NCBI GenBank assembly: GCA_033557465.1
Contig: JAWIIG010000038.1
Coordinates: forward strand, 248,001-312,000
Reading direction: 5' to 3'
Length of the DNA: 64,000 nt
Origin: Ichthyophis bannanicus
Taxonomy: Eukaryota; Chordata; Amphibia; Gymnophiona; Ichthyophiidae
Positions 8,279 to 19,744 of this stretch are shown here, in pieces. Numbering within the stretch: the stretch's first letter is position 1; every line of letters begins with the position of its first letter. The notes under the pieces were generated by a model that saw only the letters and a program-made list of their open reading frames with translations, made no database searches and was not told where the DNA came from. The position numbers and the translations under genes were made by a program.

Positions 8279-9675
8279 ACACGTGTCCTTGAAAAATCTA
8301 GGCGTCAGCATTCACACCTGTCATAGAGCAGATGTAAGTGCTTGTGCCTCATTTAACATACATTTTTGTCCATTTACGCTCCTATTTTATAAAGTACTCT
8401 TATACTTCATAACAGGCCTCGACAGATTTTCTTGAAATCTAGGAGCCAACTTAAAAATTTAGGAGCTGGCCGCTAAGACATCTGTCACAGTGCCTCCCCA
8501 AAAAAATGTATCGCAGCTCCTCTTTTAAGGTCTTGATTTACTGTTTTCCCATTTTCTATGGGGAAAGAGAGCTTAATAAGTCAGGCCCTTAATGTGCCAA
8601 TACACAGTGCCAACAGAAGGCAGCAACTCTTCTCCTACTCCCCCCTCCCTGCCCCCAAACTGACCCCATTGAGTACATTGTCAGCAGAATATTGGTGACC
8701 CTTAATTGCTACACCTCGGGCAACTTCCTTTTTTGTTACATATATCACCATAACCTGGTAATATATGAAGCAAAAAAATCCATCATAGCCCCCCCCCCAA
8801 TCACCAAGTCTCTCACTTTCTCTCTCATAACACCACCCCAGCCATCATACAGTGTCTCTCTCAAAGCCTCTTTCATTGCCTTCACCAGTCTCTCTCTCTC
8901 TCTCAAAGCCCTCTTGACAGCCTTTTACAGTGTCTTTCTCTCTCTCTCTCTCTCTCTCTCATATGTAACAGGATGAAAGATTTTACCTGGGCTGCTGCAA
9001 TTTTGTAAGCATTTAGGGAACCTTTGGGGGATCATTCTACTCTGTTGTTTTTTTTAAGATGGAAACATTCTGGCAGGATAGTGTTGCTTAAGGTTGGAGG
9101 GGTAGCTGCCAGGAATTTGGGATTGCTGCGATTAGGCCATCGGGGAGATGTCTCCGGTGGGCCCGTGTTTGGCTTAGGGAAGCATCAAGCAACATGGAGA
9201 TAGTATCCCCTGAGGCCCCATAATGTCCCACAGCTGGGCCAAACTTGTCAAATAAAGCTACTTTTGTAACGCTGCAAACCCAGAAGTAATGGAACATACA
9301 CGATTAACACACATGTATGTGAACTGTACACTGGGGAAAGGGGGAGAGCATGGCTGATTCAGGCACGAGCCGTAAACACTGCCAATAGCTGCTGCTGAGT
9401 GCTGTAGTTCTCTGCATTTCTTGTTCATTTGGGGAAACTCCCAGGGGCTAGGTTACAATTTTTAGGTACTATAGCGACCCAGGATTTGTCCAAAAATGGG
9501 TTCAAAATATGCATATTAAAACGGTGAAGCAGGCTGGTGCCTCTTTCTCGTTGGCCTTCACCTGTCCACCAAGGGTGGGCTGGCAAAATCCCTGGGGGTC
9601 TGGGGAATTTCGTTGTTACCATCCTGGAAAACCTTTCTTCCCCTCTGCTTCTGGAATTCGGGCTCATTCTCGCTC
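8279..9675. other. no gene; possible hAT left end at 8413
   Basis: At 8413 the sequence CAGGCCTCGACAGATTTTC followed by CTAGGAGCCA resembles a hAT terminal inverted repeat. I could not find the matching right end, so it may be truncated. The stretch has poly-C and CT-rich parts and short open frames with no recognisable product. An ATTTA-rich LINE tail begins at about 9676. Confidence 0.3.
8936..8960. repeat. (CT)n microsatellite
   Basis: An uninterrupted run of CT dinucleotides about 12 units long, within a longer CT-rich stretch starting near 8889. Confidence 0.9.
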
Positions 9676-9815
9676 CTTTCATTTTATTTATTTATTTATT
9701 TAACAGGTTTTTAAATACCGTTTTATCATTTCAATCAAAGTGGTTTACATTGTAACTTAAACTTGGTAATGTACATTAAACAGGGACAATGATAACTTGG
9801 AATTTTCTGAGGTAA
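9676..9815 (-). mobile_element. LINE 3' tail, minus strand
   Basis: ATTTATTTATTTATTTAA followed by ATACCG and CAATCAAAGTGGTTTACA is the reverse complement of the L2-type 3' end seen at 8220-8278. It is 5'-truncated with no coding part. Confidence 0.7.
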
Positions 9816-9904
9816 ATATTATGGAGCACGTGGGCCAAGGTACTCTGTCTCCTCCAGTGGAGCATCCTCTCGGGTTGTTCATTGAAGGTTTGGGGGCCCA
9901 TTCC

Positions 9905-10720
9905 CTCATTCTTCCGGTTGGAGGCAGGCTTCACCTTTTCTTTCAAGAATAGGCCCAGGTTACCAAAGATTGCTGGGTGCTAGACACCATTCAATTTGGA
10001 TATGTTCTGGAATGTAAAGAACCGATTCCAAATGCTTTTGTCATCTCCCCTTGTGGATCTGCGATCAAAAGTGCCACTGTGCAGACCACTTGGACAAGTT
10101 GCTTTGCATAAAGATGGTGATGCCTGTCCTGGACAAGCAGGGCCAGGGCAGATACTCCATCTGTTTCGTCTGTGGTGGTGGCAGCAGCCCTATCATCTAA
10201 GGAAAGGCGTGCCACTGGACAATTTCTCCTGGATCCTTCTGATGATAGATGCCAGTATCTTGGGCTGGGGAGCCCATTGCCCAGAACGTATGGCCAAGGA
10301 CCGTTGGAACCATAGAGAAGTGGTGTTTCCATCAATCGCCTAGAGGCAAGGGCTGTCAGGTTGGATCTCCTGCGTTTCTGGCACCTGTTCAAGAGCCAGG
10401 CAGTTAGTGTTTTCGAACAATGCCATGGCTGTGACTTATGTCAGTCAGCAAGGCAGCATGAGAAGTGCTGGGGTAGCTCTGGAAATGGCTTTCTTGTTTG
10501 CCTGGGCGTTAAAGAACCTGTCAGCTCTGGGCATTGCTGAGGTGGATACTATGGAAACAGATTTTTTTCAACTTGCACTCTTTGGTTCCAGGAGAGTGGG
10601 AGTTGAGTCAAGAGGTGTTTTAGTTGTCTCTTTGCCACCTGGGTCACTCTGAGATAGATCTGTTGGCAACTCACTCCAGTGTCAGGTGTGCCACTTCTTC
10701 AGTCGTCACATGGAGACGGG
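9905..10720 (+). pseudogene. DIRS RT/RNase H/methylase remnant
   Basis: The N-terminal RT part is recognisable (SLILPVGGRLHLFF, then KDCWVLD), but the RT core with its YLDD motif is deleted: at about 10200 the reading jumps into RNase H (MIDASILGWGAHC; then FSNNAMAVTYVSQQGS, matching SDNAMTVAYINRQGG of the intact relative). A methylase trace (EIDLLATHSS) follows near 10650. Several frames and stops. Non-functional. Confidence 0.75.
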
Positions 10721-11233
10721 GTCTGAGGGCGTTGATGCCCTGACTCAGCTTTGGCCAAGTTAGCACCGACTGTATGTGTTTCCTTCCTGACCCCTGGAGG
10801 GGCGTGTGATTCAGCAAATAGAACGCCACCCAGACAGGATTCTGGTGGCACCAGACTGACTGAGGAGAGCATAGTTCAGAGACCTGATGCATCTCCTGCA
10901 GGTGCCTCCTCTAAAGTTGCCTCTGCCTCTGGGCCTATTGCGGCAGGGACCAATTTGTCCTGGAGCAACCGGGTCCCTTCTCTCTTATGGTTTGGCTCTT
11001 GAAAGGAGACAGCTAGTGTGTAAGGGCTCTCCAGCGGTGGTCTCCACTCTACTCAGAGCCACAGAACATAAGAACATAAGATATGCCATACTGGGTCAGA
11101 CCAAGGTCCATCAAGCCCAGTATTCTGTTTCCAACAGTGGCCAATATGGTCATATGTACCTATCAGTTTCCCCAAGGGACACAGGTTCCACAGTGCTTGT
11201 ATTGGTTCAAGCATTGATATCCTGGGTCCCTTC

Positions 11234-14216
11234 TTAATAATGGTTTATGGACCTTTCCTCCAGGAACTTGTCCAAACCTTTTTTAAACCCAGCTACACTA
11301 ACAGCCTTTACTACATCCTCCGGTAACAAATTCCAGAGTTTGATTACACGTTGAGTGAAAAAATATTTTCTTTTATTAGTCTTAAATAGTTTACCCTGTA
11401 GCTTCATTGCATGTCCCCTAGTCTTTCTATATTCTGATAAGGTAAACAATCGATCTACGTTTACCCGTTCCACTCCGTTCATTAATTTATAGACTTCTAT
11501 CATATCTCCCCTCAGCCGTCTCTTTTCCAGGTTAAAGAGCCCTAACCTTTCTAGCCTTTCTTCATAGGAGTATCCTTCCATCCCCTTTACCATTTTGGTG
11601 GCTCTTCTCTGAACCTTTTCTAAAATCGCTATATCCTTTTAAAGCTACAGCGACCAGAATTGCACACAATATTCAAGGTGCGGTCTCACCATGGAACGAT
11701 ATAGAGGCATTATAATATCTTTTGTTTTATTTTCCATTCCTTTCCTTATCATACCTAGCATCTTATTTGCTCTCTTGGCCGCTGCTGCACACTGGGCCGA
11801 GGGTTTTAACATGGTATCCATAATGACGCCTAAATCTTTTTCCTGGGTGGTGGTTCCTAATGTGGAACCTTGCATCGTGTAACCATAGTTTGGGTTGTTC
11901 TTCCCTAGGTGCATAACCTTGCACTTGTCCACATTAAATTTCATCTGCCATTTTGATGCGCAGTCTTCCAATTTATCAAGATCCTCTTGCAATTTTCCAC
12001 AATCCTCTTGGGTTTTAACAACTTTAAATAGTTTTGTGTCATCTGCAAATTTGATAACCTCACTCGTTATTCCACTTTCCAGGTCATTTATGAATACGTC
12101 AAAAAGCAGCGGACCCAGCACAGATCCCTGGGGTACACCACTATTCACCTTTCTCCATTGGGAAAATTGGCCATTTAGCCCTACCCTCTGCTTTCTATCT
12201 TTTAACCAGTTCCTGATCCACAATAGTACACTGTCTCCTATCCCATGACTCTAGTTTTGCCAGAAGTCTCTGATGAGGGACCTTGTCAAAGGCTTTCTGA
12301 AAGTCCAGATACACAATATCAACCGACTCACCTTTGTCCACCTGATTATTCACTCCTTCAAAAAAACATAACAGATTAGTAAGACAAGATCTTCCTTGTC
12401 TAAAGCCATGTTGGCTGACTCCCATTAGGTCATGACTATCTACATGCTGAATAATTTTATTTTTTATGATGGTTTCTACCATTTTTCGCGGTACTGATGT
12501 CAGGCTCACCGGTCTGTAGTTTCCCGGATCACCCCTGGAACCCTTTTTAAAAATTGGTGTTACATTGGTGATCCACCAATCTTCAGGTATTAGAGATGAT
12601 TTTAATGATAGTTCACAGATCACTAATAGCAGGTCTGCAATCTCATATTTCAGTTCTTTCAACACCCTTGGATGTATACTATCCGGCCCAGGTGATTTGC
12701 TACTCTTCAGTTTATCTAATAGTTGTAATACATCTTCCCAATGTATCGATATTTCCTTCATTTCTTCCGCACCTTTAAATACCACTTCAGTCATGGGTAG
12801 CATCCCTACATCTTCCTCAGTAAAGACTGAAGCAAAGAATTCATTCAGTCTCTCCTCTATTGCCTTGTCGCCTCTTAGTGCTCCTTTAACCCCTTTATCA
12901 TCTAATGGACCAACTGACTCTCTCACAGGTTTTTTGCTACGAATGTACTTGAAAAGGTCTTTACTTAGCGTTTTTGCTTCCGCAGCAAGCTTCTTCTCAA
13001 ATTCTCCCTTTGCCTGCCTTATCAATGCCTTGCATTTTACTTGCCAGTGCTTGTGCTGTTTCCAGGTTTCGTCGTTTGGCTCTTTTTTCCATTTCCTGAA
13101 AGATGCTTTTTTGGCAACAAAAGCCTCTCTGACCTCACCTTTAAACCATGCTGGCAGTTTTTTGGACTTCCTTCCACTTTTCTTAAAGCGTGGAATACAG
13201 CTGTTCTGGGCTTCCAAGATAGTATTTTTCAACAACAGCCAAGCCTGATGTACGTCTTTAACCTTTGCAACTGCTCCTTTTAGTTTTTTCTTAACTGTTT
13301 TCCTCATTTTATCATAGTCTCCCTTTCGAAAGTTAAAAGGTAGTACTGTGGATTTCCTTACTATCCCTCCTCCACTAATTAAATCAAAGGCAATCATGCT
13401 ATGATCACTATTGCCAAGTGGCCCCAACAACCTTATCTCTTGCACCAGATCTGGTGTTCCACTAAGGACTAGGTCTAATATGGCTTCCCCTCTGGTCGGT
13501 TCATGAACCAGCTGCTCCAAGAAGCAGTCATTTATTTCATCTGGAAACTTTATCTCCCGAGCATGTCCTGACGTGACACTGACCCAGTCGATACCGGGGT
13601 AGTTGAAATCACCCATTATTATTACTGCGCTGTAACTTTTGTTAGCTTCCTTGATTTCTTTGAGCATTTCATCATCCATTTGGTCATTCTGGCCAGGCGC
13701 TCGATAGTACACCCCCACTGCCATTGCCTTCCCCCTTTTACATGGAATTTCAATCCATATAGATTCTACAGCAGATTTTGTTTCCTACAAAACTTTAATC
13801 CTTTCTGACTCAATGCCCTCTCTAACATAGAGAGCAACCCCTCCACCAATTTGATCAGCTCTATCATTTCGATATAGTTTATACCCAGGTATCACAGTGT
13901 CCCACTGGTTGTCCTCCTTCCACCATGTCTCTGATATTCCATTCATATCTAACCTTTCATTTAGTGCTATATATTGTAACTCTCCCATCTTATTTTTTAG
14001 ACTTCTAGCATTTGCATACAAGCATTTTAGAGAATGTATTTTATTCATATTAATTTGGCTATTGTTAGACATGGGTAATTTGGGATCTTTAAGCTCTGTC
14101 TGCTCCATACTTGAGGGCATTTGGGCTACTTTACTCTTTTGTGGAACCTCTCTGCTTTTGGTAGTATCCTTCAAAGATACAATCTTCCGAACCACCCGCT
14201 CTTGGGTGACTGTCAT
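11234..14216 (-). pseudogene. CR1 ORF2: apurinic-type endonuclease and reverse transcriptase, mutated
   Basis: Endonuclease: NARSLKNKMGEL, ISETWW, GGGVALYVRE, then GDFNYPGIDW and [46 protein letters not shown] (first catalytic Asp), [13 protein letters not shown] and FADDTKLF. Breaks: a TAG at about 13782-13784, in the same frame (CAG to TAG likely), a 2-base loss near 12250 compared with the 37965 copy, and TAG/TAA near 11640-11650. Ends with [10 protein letters not shown] at 11234, identical to the other copy. All catalytic motifs can still be seen; the protein cannot be made whole. Confidence 0.88.
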
Positions 14217-14230
14217 TTTCCCCCTAATAT

Positions 14231-15151
14231 CTAGTTTAAAAGCTGCTCTATCTCCTTTTTAAAGGTTAATGTCAGCAGCCTGGTTCCATCCCGGTTAAGG
14301 TGAAGCCCATCCCTTCGGAAGAGCCGCTCCTTTCCCCAGAATGTTCCCCAGTTCCTAACAAATCCAAAACCCTCATCTCTGCACCATTGTCTCATCCACG
14401 CATTGAGACTCCGGAGCTCTGCCTGCCTTTTGGGTCCTGCGTGTGGAACAGGAAGCATTTCGGAGAATGCTACCCTGGAAGTTCTGGATTTCAACTTCCT
14501 ACCTAAAAGCCTAAATTTAGCCTCCAGAACCTCCCTACCACATTTTCCTATGTCATTGGTACCGACATGTACCAAGACAGCAGACTCCTCCCCGGCACTA
14601 TCTAAGACCTTATCTAGGTGGCGCGTGAGGTCCGCTACTTTCGCACCAGGCAGGCATGTTACCTGGTGATCCTCACGTCCACCAGCCACCCAGCTATCTA
14701 CATGCCTAACGATCGAATCACCAACTATAACTGCTGTCCTAACCCTTCCCTCATGGGCACATGGCCCTGGAGAAACGTCCTCGGTGCGAGAGGGTTTTAC
14801 ATCACCTGGAGGACAGGTCCTAGTTACAGGATCACTTCCTGCCACACCAGGGTGATGCTCTCCTGTCACGTGACCTCTCTCCTCCATGGCAACAGGGATG
14901 CTGCCGGACTGGAGGTGGGACTTCAGGACTATATCCCTGTAGGTCTCGTCTATGTACCTCTCTGTCTGTCTTATGCTTTCCAAGTCTGCTACTTTAGCCT
15001 CTAGAGAACCGACTCGTTCCCTGAGAGCAAAGAGCTCCTTGCACCTAGTGCACACGTAAGACCTCTCACCAACTGGGAGAAAATCATACATGTGACACTC
15101 AATGCAAAAGACTGGAAAGCCCCCATCCCGCTGCTGGACTGCTGTCTGCAT
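14231..15151 (-). CDS. CR1 ORF1 protein: zinc cluster, coiled coil, SGNH esterase domain
   Basis: 306 codons, uninterrupted. The N terminus has a cysteine cluster C16-x2-C19 and C34-x2-C37 (PHD/ribbon-like), then a short heptad-like stretch (LRERVGSLEAKVADLES). From about residue 140 comes an SGNH-hydrolase domain: GDSI (nucleophile Ser), a Gly-rich second block (LPGAKVADL), GTND, and a late D-x-x-H (DGLHLN). This esterase domain is a known part of CR1 ORF1 proteins; its role in retrotransposition is unclear. It lies 14 bases upstream of the first ORF2 Met. The minus-strand 5' end of the element is about 30 bases before the start codon. Confidence 0.85.
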   Translation of the reverse strand: MQTAVQQRDGGFPVFCIECHMYDFLPVGERSYVCTRCKELFALRERVGSLEAKVADLESIRQTERYIDETYRDIVLKSHLQSGSIPVAMEERGHVTGEHHPGVAGSDPVTRTCPPGDVKPSRTEDVSPGPCAHEGRVRTAVIVGDSIVRHVDSWVAGGREDHQVTCLPGAKVADLTRHLDKVLDSAGEESAVLVHVGTNDIGKCGREVLEAKFRLLGRKLKSRTSRVAFSEMLPVPHAGPKRQAELRSLNAWMRQWCRDEGFGFVRNWGTFWGKERLFRRDGLHLNRDGTRLLTLTFKKEIEQLLN

Positions 15152-15184
15152 CTTAGTTTTACGTTTGTAAAATGTAAGATGCAG

Positions 15185-16140
15185 ACAGGAGGTCTACTAA
15201 GCTAGCATATGTGCGGATCTGGTGCCTCTTTGAGCGATGGTGCAGCGCTCAGCAGTTGGCTCCAAAGGTGGCCAACGTGCTATCTCTTTTGGCCTTTCTA
15301 CAGGGTGGTCTGGAAAGGGGCCTTTCCTTTAGCTCCCTGAAAGTTAAGCTGGCAGCTTTGGCCTTTTTCTGAGGTCTGGCGGCTGGTAAGCCTGTAGCTT
15401 TGCACCTAGACATCTCACACATTCTCCAGGGGGTCTGGCATTTGTGTCCTCCCCTCCTGTCTGTGGTCCCTTTCTGGGTTCTGTGTTTAGTGCTCAGGGC
15501 CCTGATGGTGGCACTCTTGTGAGCCATTGAAACACACTACTTTGAAGGAATTGAAGCTCAAGACAGTCTTCTTGGTTGCGCAAGGTGGATTTCCGAGCTG
15601 CAGGCTCTGTCTTGCCAAGATCCTTATCTGTTCTTTTCAATGGAGGCAGTTTCCATTCAACTTGTGCCTTCCTTCTTGCCTAAGGTGCTTTCTTCCTTTC
15701 ATGTGAATCAGGGGATCTGCCTGCTCTCCTTCTCTAAGTGGCAGTATCTGAGGAAGGATAAGTATCTTTGCCTTGTGGACGTCCAGAGGGTGCTTCTTTG
15801 GTATTTGGAGGTTAGAAATTCCTTTCATAAGTCCGACCATCTTTTTGTGCTGTTTGCTGGCCCGCACAAGGATGATGTGGCGGCTAAGTTGACTTCGGGG
15901 CGCTGGTTTAAGGAGGCCATTGCCTTGGCATATCTGTTGCGGAACCAGCCGATTCTAGAGGGTTTGCGCGCCCATTCTACCTGAGCACAGATGTCCTCGT
16001 GGGTGGGGTGGAATGTCGGTAGCCCCTGCAGACATTTGTCGGGCAGCAACATTGACATCACTATCCACTTTTGTCAAGCATTACCGGCCTTTAGCTCAAG
16101 GGGTTTGCATGCTTCTTTGTCTTCTTCCTGCCCAGTGGAG
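15185..16140 (+). pseudogene. DIRS tyrosine recombinase remnant (continues from 10975-11066)
   Basis: Left of the CR1 insertion: SLLSYGLALERRQLV and STLLRAT. Right of it: RSTKLAYVRIWCLFERWC, ISELQALSCQDPY, FLPKVLSSFHVNQG, KSDHLFVLFAGPH and GLRAHST, each aligning with the intact YR at 47170-48241. The H-x2-R block reads HST then a TGA where Arg is expected (15981-15983). The ADICRAA block survives in a shifted frame near 16027. Dead gene. Confidence 0.8.
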
Positions 16141-16156
16141 TTGTAGCTTTGGTATA

Positions 16157-16612
16157 TCCCACTTGTCTGGACTGGTCCAGCAGGACGATATTGAAGGTGA
16201 CATTTTACTTACCAGTTAATGTTCTTTCCTTGAGTCCTGCCCACCCCTGAAACTGAATTGCTCTGTTCTTTTGCTGCAGTACTTTGGGTCTGCTATGATT
16301 TTTATGCATGGCTCTGCAGGTTCATCTTCTCCTGACAGCTTTCTGTTGATGCTTTCCTGTACTCCACTGTAGATTACTCATTGTTTCCTGTGATTGAGGT
16401 TGTGTGAGGCTTGTCGTATTTCTCCCATATGCTTTGGGATGAATACTGAAGAGACTTCTGGTGACTGAGGCAAATATAGGCATAGGAGTGATGTCCTTGA
16501 AACCTTGACTGTTCTTTGTTTCCACTAATCTGTTGGTGTGGGAACACAAACCACTTGTCTGGACTGATCTAGGAGGACTCAATGAAAGGACATTAACTGT
16601 TAAGTAAAATGT
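16157..16612 (+). repeat. ICR and right end of DIRS family 2b copy
   Basis: 16157-16250 contains CCACTTGTCTGGACTGGTCC and CATTTTACTTACCAGTTAATG. The complement of its second half recurs at about 16545-16612 (CATTAACTGTTAAGTAAAATG then TCAC), which is the right end. The first half should be complementary to the lost left end. The arrangement matches the ICR of the other DIRS copies. Confidence 0.7.
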
Positions 16613-16623
16613 CACTTTACATG

Positions 16624-16857
16624 CCCACCTTTTGGGATCCTGCCAGGTACTTGTGACCTGGATTGGCGTCTGTTGGAAACCGGATACTGGACTTGATGTA
16701 CCTTTGTTGTGATCCGCTATAGTAAATCTTATGTTCTCAGAATGGGGATAACATGGATGGATCAGCAGTTAAAACCCAAAGTAAAGTACCTTGCTAGGCA
16801 GACTGGATGAGCTGTGCTGGTCTTTCTCTGCTATCATTTACTATGTTACTATGTACT
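16624..16857 (+). mobile_element. CR1 3' end fragments
   Basis: 16627-16737 matches the CR1 3' UTR at 39355-39465 (GGTACTTGTGACCTGGATTGG..., GTTGGAAACCGGATACTGG) with TTATGTTC near its end. 16770-16857 holds a second CR1-type tail (GCAGACTGGATGAGC..., ending TACTATGTTACTATG). No coding sequence is left. Confidence 0.75.
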
Positions 16858-17688
16858 GTATATGTTACCATGGTCCTCTAATGTGGGTTATGCTGTACTT
16901 TGTTCATAGAAACCATAATTGCAGTCCCTTAGGATTTAATACACAGAAGCAGGTGTTGACTGGCACATTACAATGTAATGCACAATGATATATTTGTACT
17001 GTCATACTTTTTACTTGTTATCTGAGTCAGATCTGACATTCGGATCAAATCTTCTCCTAACTTAATTACTGATTTTTTTTTTTTTATGGTTCTGATTGAA
17101 GAGCAGGCAGGTTTAAAACACAGGTTAGTAAGGTCTACTTTTGCCCCTGCCCCCTTCCTGGAATGTAAATACATCAACTAGTGAATGTTAGAGTGATTTC
17201 ATGAGTCTTATAAAGAAATAACAGGTAGGGAAATCAAATAGAGGTGTAGCTTTGGAATTGTTTTTCAACATTGATATGTACAAGGAGTATGGGTGAGCGG
17301 GTCATGTTCAAGGTGTATGAGGAGGTATAGGTGGGCTATGTGTAGGGTTGTTTGTATGTAGTATGCATGTGTGTGCGTGGGTGGGTAGGAGGAGTGTATG
17401 ATAGAGATGCATGTTGAATATGACGGTATGAGGTTATGTGTAGTATGTGTGGGAGGGGGTACATTTGTGGAATGGATGTATTGGAGTTATGTGCTTTTGC
17501 GTGGGTAGGGAATTATGTGGGGTGTAAAAGTTGTGAACAGTAGTTGTGGGAGGGGGTAGAGGTGAGTCGTTTCTTGCAGGTAGCAGATATGGTTGCGAAG
17601 GACAGTGTGTGGGGATAGTATGTGTGTGTGTGTTGTGTGGAGATAGCTAGGTTGGATGGGAGTGTCTGAAGGGTATGGCTATGTGTAT
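16858..17688. other. no gene; G/T-rich low-complexity region
   Basis: From about 17280 to 17690 the plus strand is rich in GTGTGTGGG-type words without a fixed period. Nothing coding or structural is recognised in 16858-17280. Confidence 0.6.
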
Positions 17689-17830
17689 ATTTTATTTATT
17701 TAAAAGGATTTCTATACCGTCTTTTCCTAAAATCAAAGTGGTTTACAATACAAATAGACTTGTTACATCACAAAAGGGCGGTGGGTCATGCAGGTGGTCA
17801 GTAGTAGGGATTTTTACAATGTGATCAAGT
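17689..17830 (-). mobile_element. LINE 3' tail, minus strand
   Basis: TTTATTTATTTAAAAGG, TATACCGTC and AAAATCAAAGTGGTTTACAA form the reverse complement of an L2-like 3' end. Confidence 0.7.
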
Positions 17831-17989
17831 GGAGAATATAGCAACATAACTATTTACAAAGTGTGCTATATACAACATGAGCTATTCACAGGTAGAAAAA
17901 CGGATTCATCATGGGAGCTGGGTGGGATATCGAGCTAGGGATGGGGGAGGAAGGAGGAGCGGGAGAACGGGGGCAGTTAAGGAGCTAGT

Positions 17990-18310
17990 ATTTTATTTAT
18001 TTATTTATTTACATTCTCTTATATACTGCGCTATTCTGCATCAGTGCAGTTTACATTGAACAAACTGAAATTACATTGAACAGGACATTATAACTTGGTG
18101 ATAACTATTTTACAGGGAACATGGGCTATGGAGGGTTAAGTGGCTTGCCCAAGACCACAAGGAGCACCTGTGGGACTAGAAACCCCAGTCCTTCCGGCCC
18201 AAGGTTGCTGTCCTCTAGTGGGATTTGAACCCCCGACCTTCTGACCTGAAGTACCTTGCCCCAACCACTAGGCCACTCCTCCACTCCACTAGGCCACTCC
18301 TCCACTCCAC
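17990..18310 (-). mobile_element. tRNA-derived SINE with MIR-like core and LINE tail
   Basis: On the minus strand a tRNA-like head carries an A box (GTGGCCTAGTGG) and a B box (GGTTCAAATCC). A CORE/MIR-like segment (GGCAAGCCACTTAACCCTCC) follows, then a 3' part resembling the LINE tails here, ending in (AAAT)n. The head's 21-bp ACTAGGCCACTCCTCCACTCC is tandemly duplicated at 18268-18310. RNA polymerase III would transcribe it; mobility depends on a partner LINE. Confidence 0.8.
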
Positions 18311-18339
18311 CATATTGAGTCCTGTGGTCGAGGTTATGT

Positions 18340-18778
18340 AATGTCACCAAAGTGTTCTATATGGAGTATGATTTTTGAGCATTTTTCGAAAGTCTTTTAT
18401 ATATGTTAGAGGTATGAATGCAAATGTGTGACAGAGTATTGTAAGGATAGGCTCGTGTGTATGGATGGGGATTCTGTGGGTATGCGAGTTGGAAGAAGGT
18501 AATATGTGACAGGGTTGTGTCTGTAAAGGAAGGCATAGAGTTTGTATTTTTGGGGGAAAGGGCTGTGTATGTGTTTATGGGAGACATGGTGGCAGGGATG
18601 TGGGGTGTGATTGTAGCTCATATGCCTGTGGAGTCTGTGTATGTACAGTTGTGACTGGGGGATATGTGTAGAGGTGTGTATGTAATGGTGTTTGAAAGGT
18701 GTGGGTAGAGGTGTGTGTGTGTGTGTGTGTGTGGGGGGGGGTGATGGTGGGGTATGTGTGTATGGAATTGTGGTGTCT
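18340..18778. repeat. G/T-rich low-complexity region with (GT)n
   Basis: The plus strand is GT- and TATG-rich throughout, with about 13 GT units at 18707-18732 followed by a G run. Antisense open frames here are His/Pro/Thr-rich artefacts of the repeat. Confidence 0.7.
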
Positions 18779-19240
18779 GTGGGCCCAATTCTGTCCTGAG
18801 CATCAAGATTGGGGTGGAGTGGGGACGGGCCAGCCTGGCAGGACGTAAAGGGCCGATTCAGGTCACAACCCTGTACGTCCTTCCAGGCCCGTGGGGACAT
18901 GCTGCTTATTCCATCTCCAAGATGGAGTACAAAGCTGGCGATTGGGCCCAGGGATCCTCACCCGGGGCCGGTTGCAGGGGGTCTCTGCTGCCCGATCCAG
19001 GCCACAGCAGGCCAGCCATGGGTCAGGCAGTAGGGAAAAGGGGAGCTGAAGCTGTGGGAGTCGGAGATGCCTGCAGGGAGGACGTCTCCACAGGCGGCAG
19101 GGGCACGCCGGGCCTTCCTCTGGCCCGATTCTGCTTACCGCAGGAACGTTTTGTTCCTGCGATCCAGAATAGGGTCCAAACAGGCACATTTTGCTTGGGG
19201 CCATCCTGGCAGGCCAGATGTGCCCCTACCTGAATTGGGC
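18779..19240. mobile_element. foldback repeat, copy 1
   Basis: Starts GGGCCCAATTCTG and ends GAATTGGGCTTTG, a short terminal inverted pair. Inside are several hairpins: GGACGTA/TACGTCC, CATCTCCAAGATGG, and GCAGGAACGTTTTGTTCCTGC near 19139. A second copy at 50540-51060 shares order and hairpins (GGGCCGATTCAG, GTTCCTGCGG). This looks like a non-autonomous DNA element; the family was not recognised. 19241-19469 holds nothing I recognise. Confidence 0.55.
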
Positions 19241-19469
19241 TTTGTGTGTACGGGAGGTAGCTTTGAAGGTGCCTTTTGGTGCTAGTTATCTTGAAAGCAG
19301 TACTATAAGCAAGTTCCTTCAGAATACAAACATTTCTTGATTCTGTTGCATTCTCTTTTGTCTTGAATCCAGGTCTTCATTTTTATGTCCAAATGTATTT
19401 TATTATATCGTCATATCTTTTTTAGAATAAACAGTGTGCACCTCTTATTTGGCCATATCCATTTCTGTA

Positions 19470-19575
19470 GGAGTGGAGGAGTAGCCTAATGCTTAGAGCA
19501 CTCCCACTAGCTGGGCAAGCGCTCCCACTGGCTTTGGGCAAGTCACTTAACCCTCCATTGCCTCGGGCAATCTAT
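19470..19575 (+). mobile_element. SINE fragment
   Basis: GGAGTGGAGGAGTAGCCTAATG followed by GGGCAAGTCACTTAACCCTCC matches the tRNA-like head and MIR-like core of the SINE at 17990-18310, with the B-box region deleted. Confidence 0.65.
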
Positions 19576-19744
19576 TTTCGGTCACACTGTCAAGAAATCA
19601 CAGAAGCTGCTAGGTTGCCAGGAGTCAGCATTGATTTCTGTATATGTTTGGGTTTTTTTTGTTTTTTTTTTAGAAAGAGGGGCTGCATTTGTAACCAATG
19701 AGTTACTATTTCAATATGTACAGCAGTTGTACAAGAAACTAGAG

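Larger units (their letters stand above)
11067..15184 (-). mobile_element. CR1 LINE, near full length, inserted in DIRS YR
   Basis: About 4.1 kb carrying ORF1 (SGNH hydrolase type) and ORF2 (endonuclease plus RT) on the minus strand, with the CR1-type 3' end (CTGACCCAGTATGGCATATC, then repeats of TTATGTTC) at 11067-11105. It splits the DIRS YR: left flank ends GAGCCACAGA and right flank resumes CAGACAGGAGG, so CAGA is a possible short target duplication. A second 5'-truncated copy of the same family lies at 37965-39468. Confidence 0.9.
9826..16620 (+). mobile_element. DIRS-like retrotransposon, family 2b, 5'-truncated and split by CR1
   Basis: Decayed copy related to the 42720-48820 element. 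It retains the start of RT (VGGRLHLFFQE at about 9925), RNase H, the first codons of YR (10975-11066), the rest of YR (15185-16140), an ICR (about 16157-16250) and the right end (about 16545-16612). ORF1 and the left repeat are absent. A minus-strand CR1 LINE interrupts YR. Frames carry many stops and shifts. Confidence 0.8.

Noticed and set aside
18200..18300. Functional tRNA gene
   Set aside because: A and B boxes are present but the cloverleaf is not; followed by a MIR-like core and LINE tail, so a SINE.
18406..18900. 164-codon minus-strand frame rich in His/Thr/Pro
   Set aside because: Arises from GT-rich low complexity; no homologous pattern.
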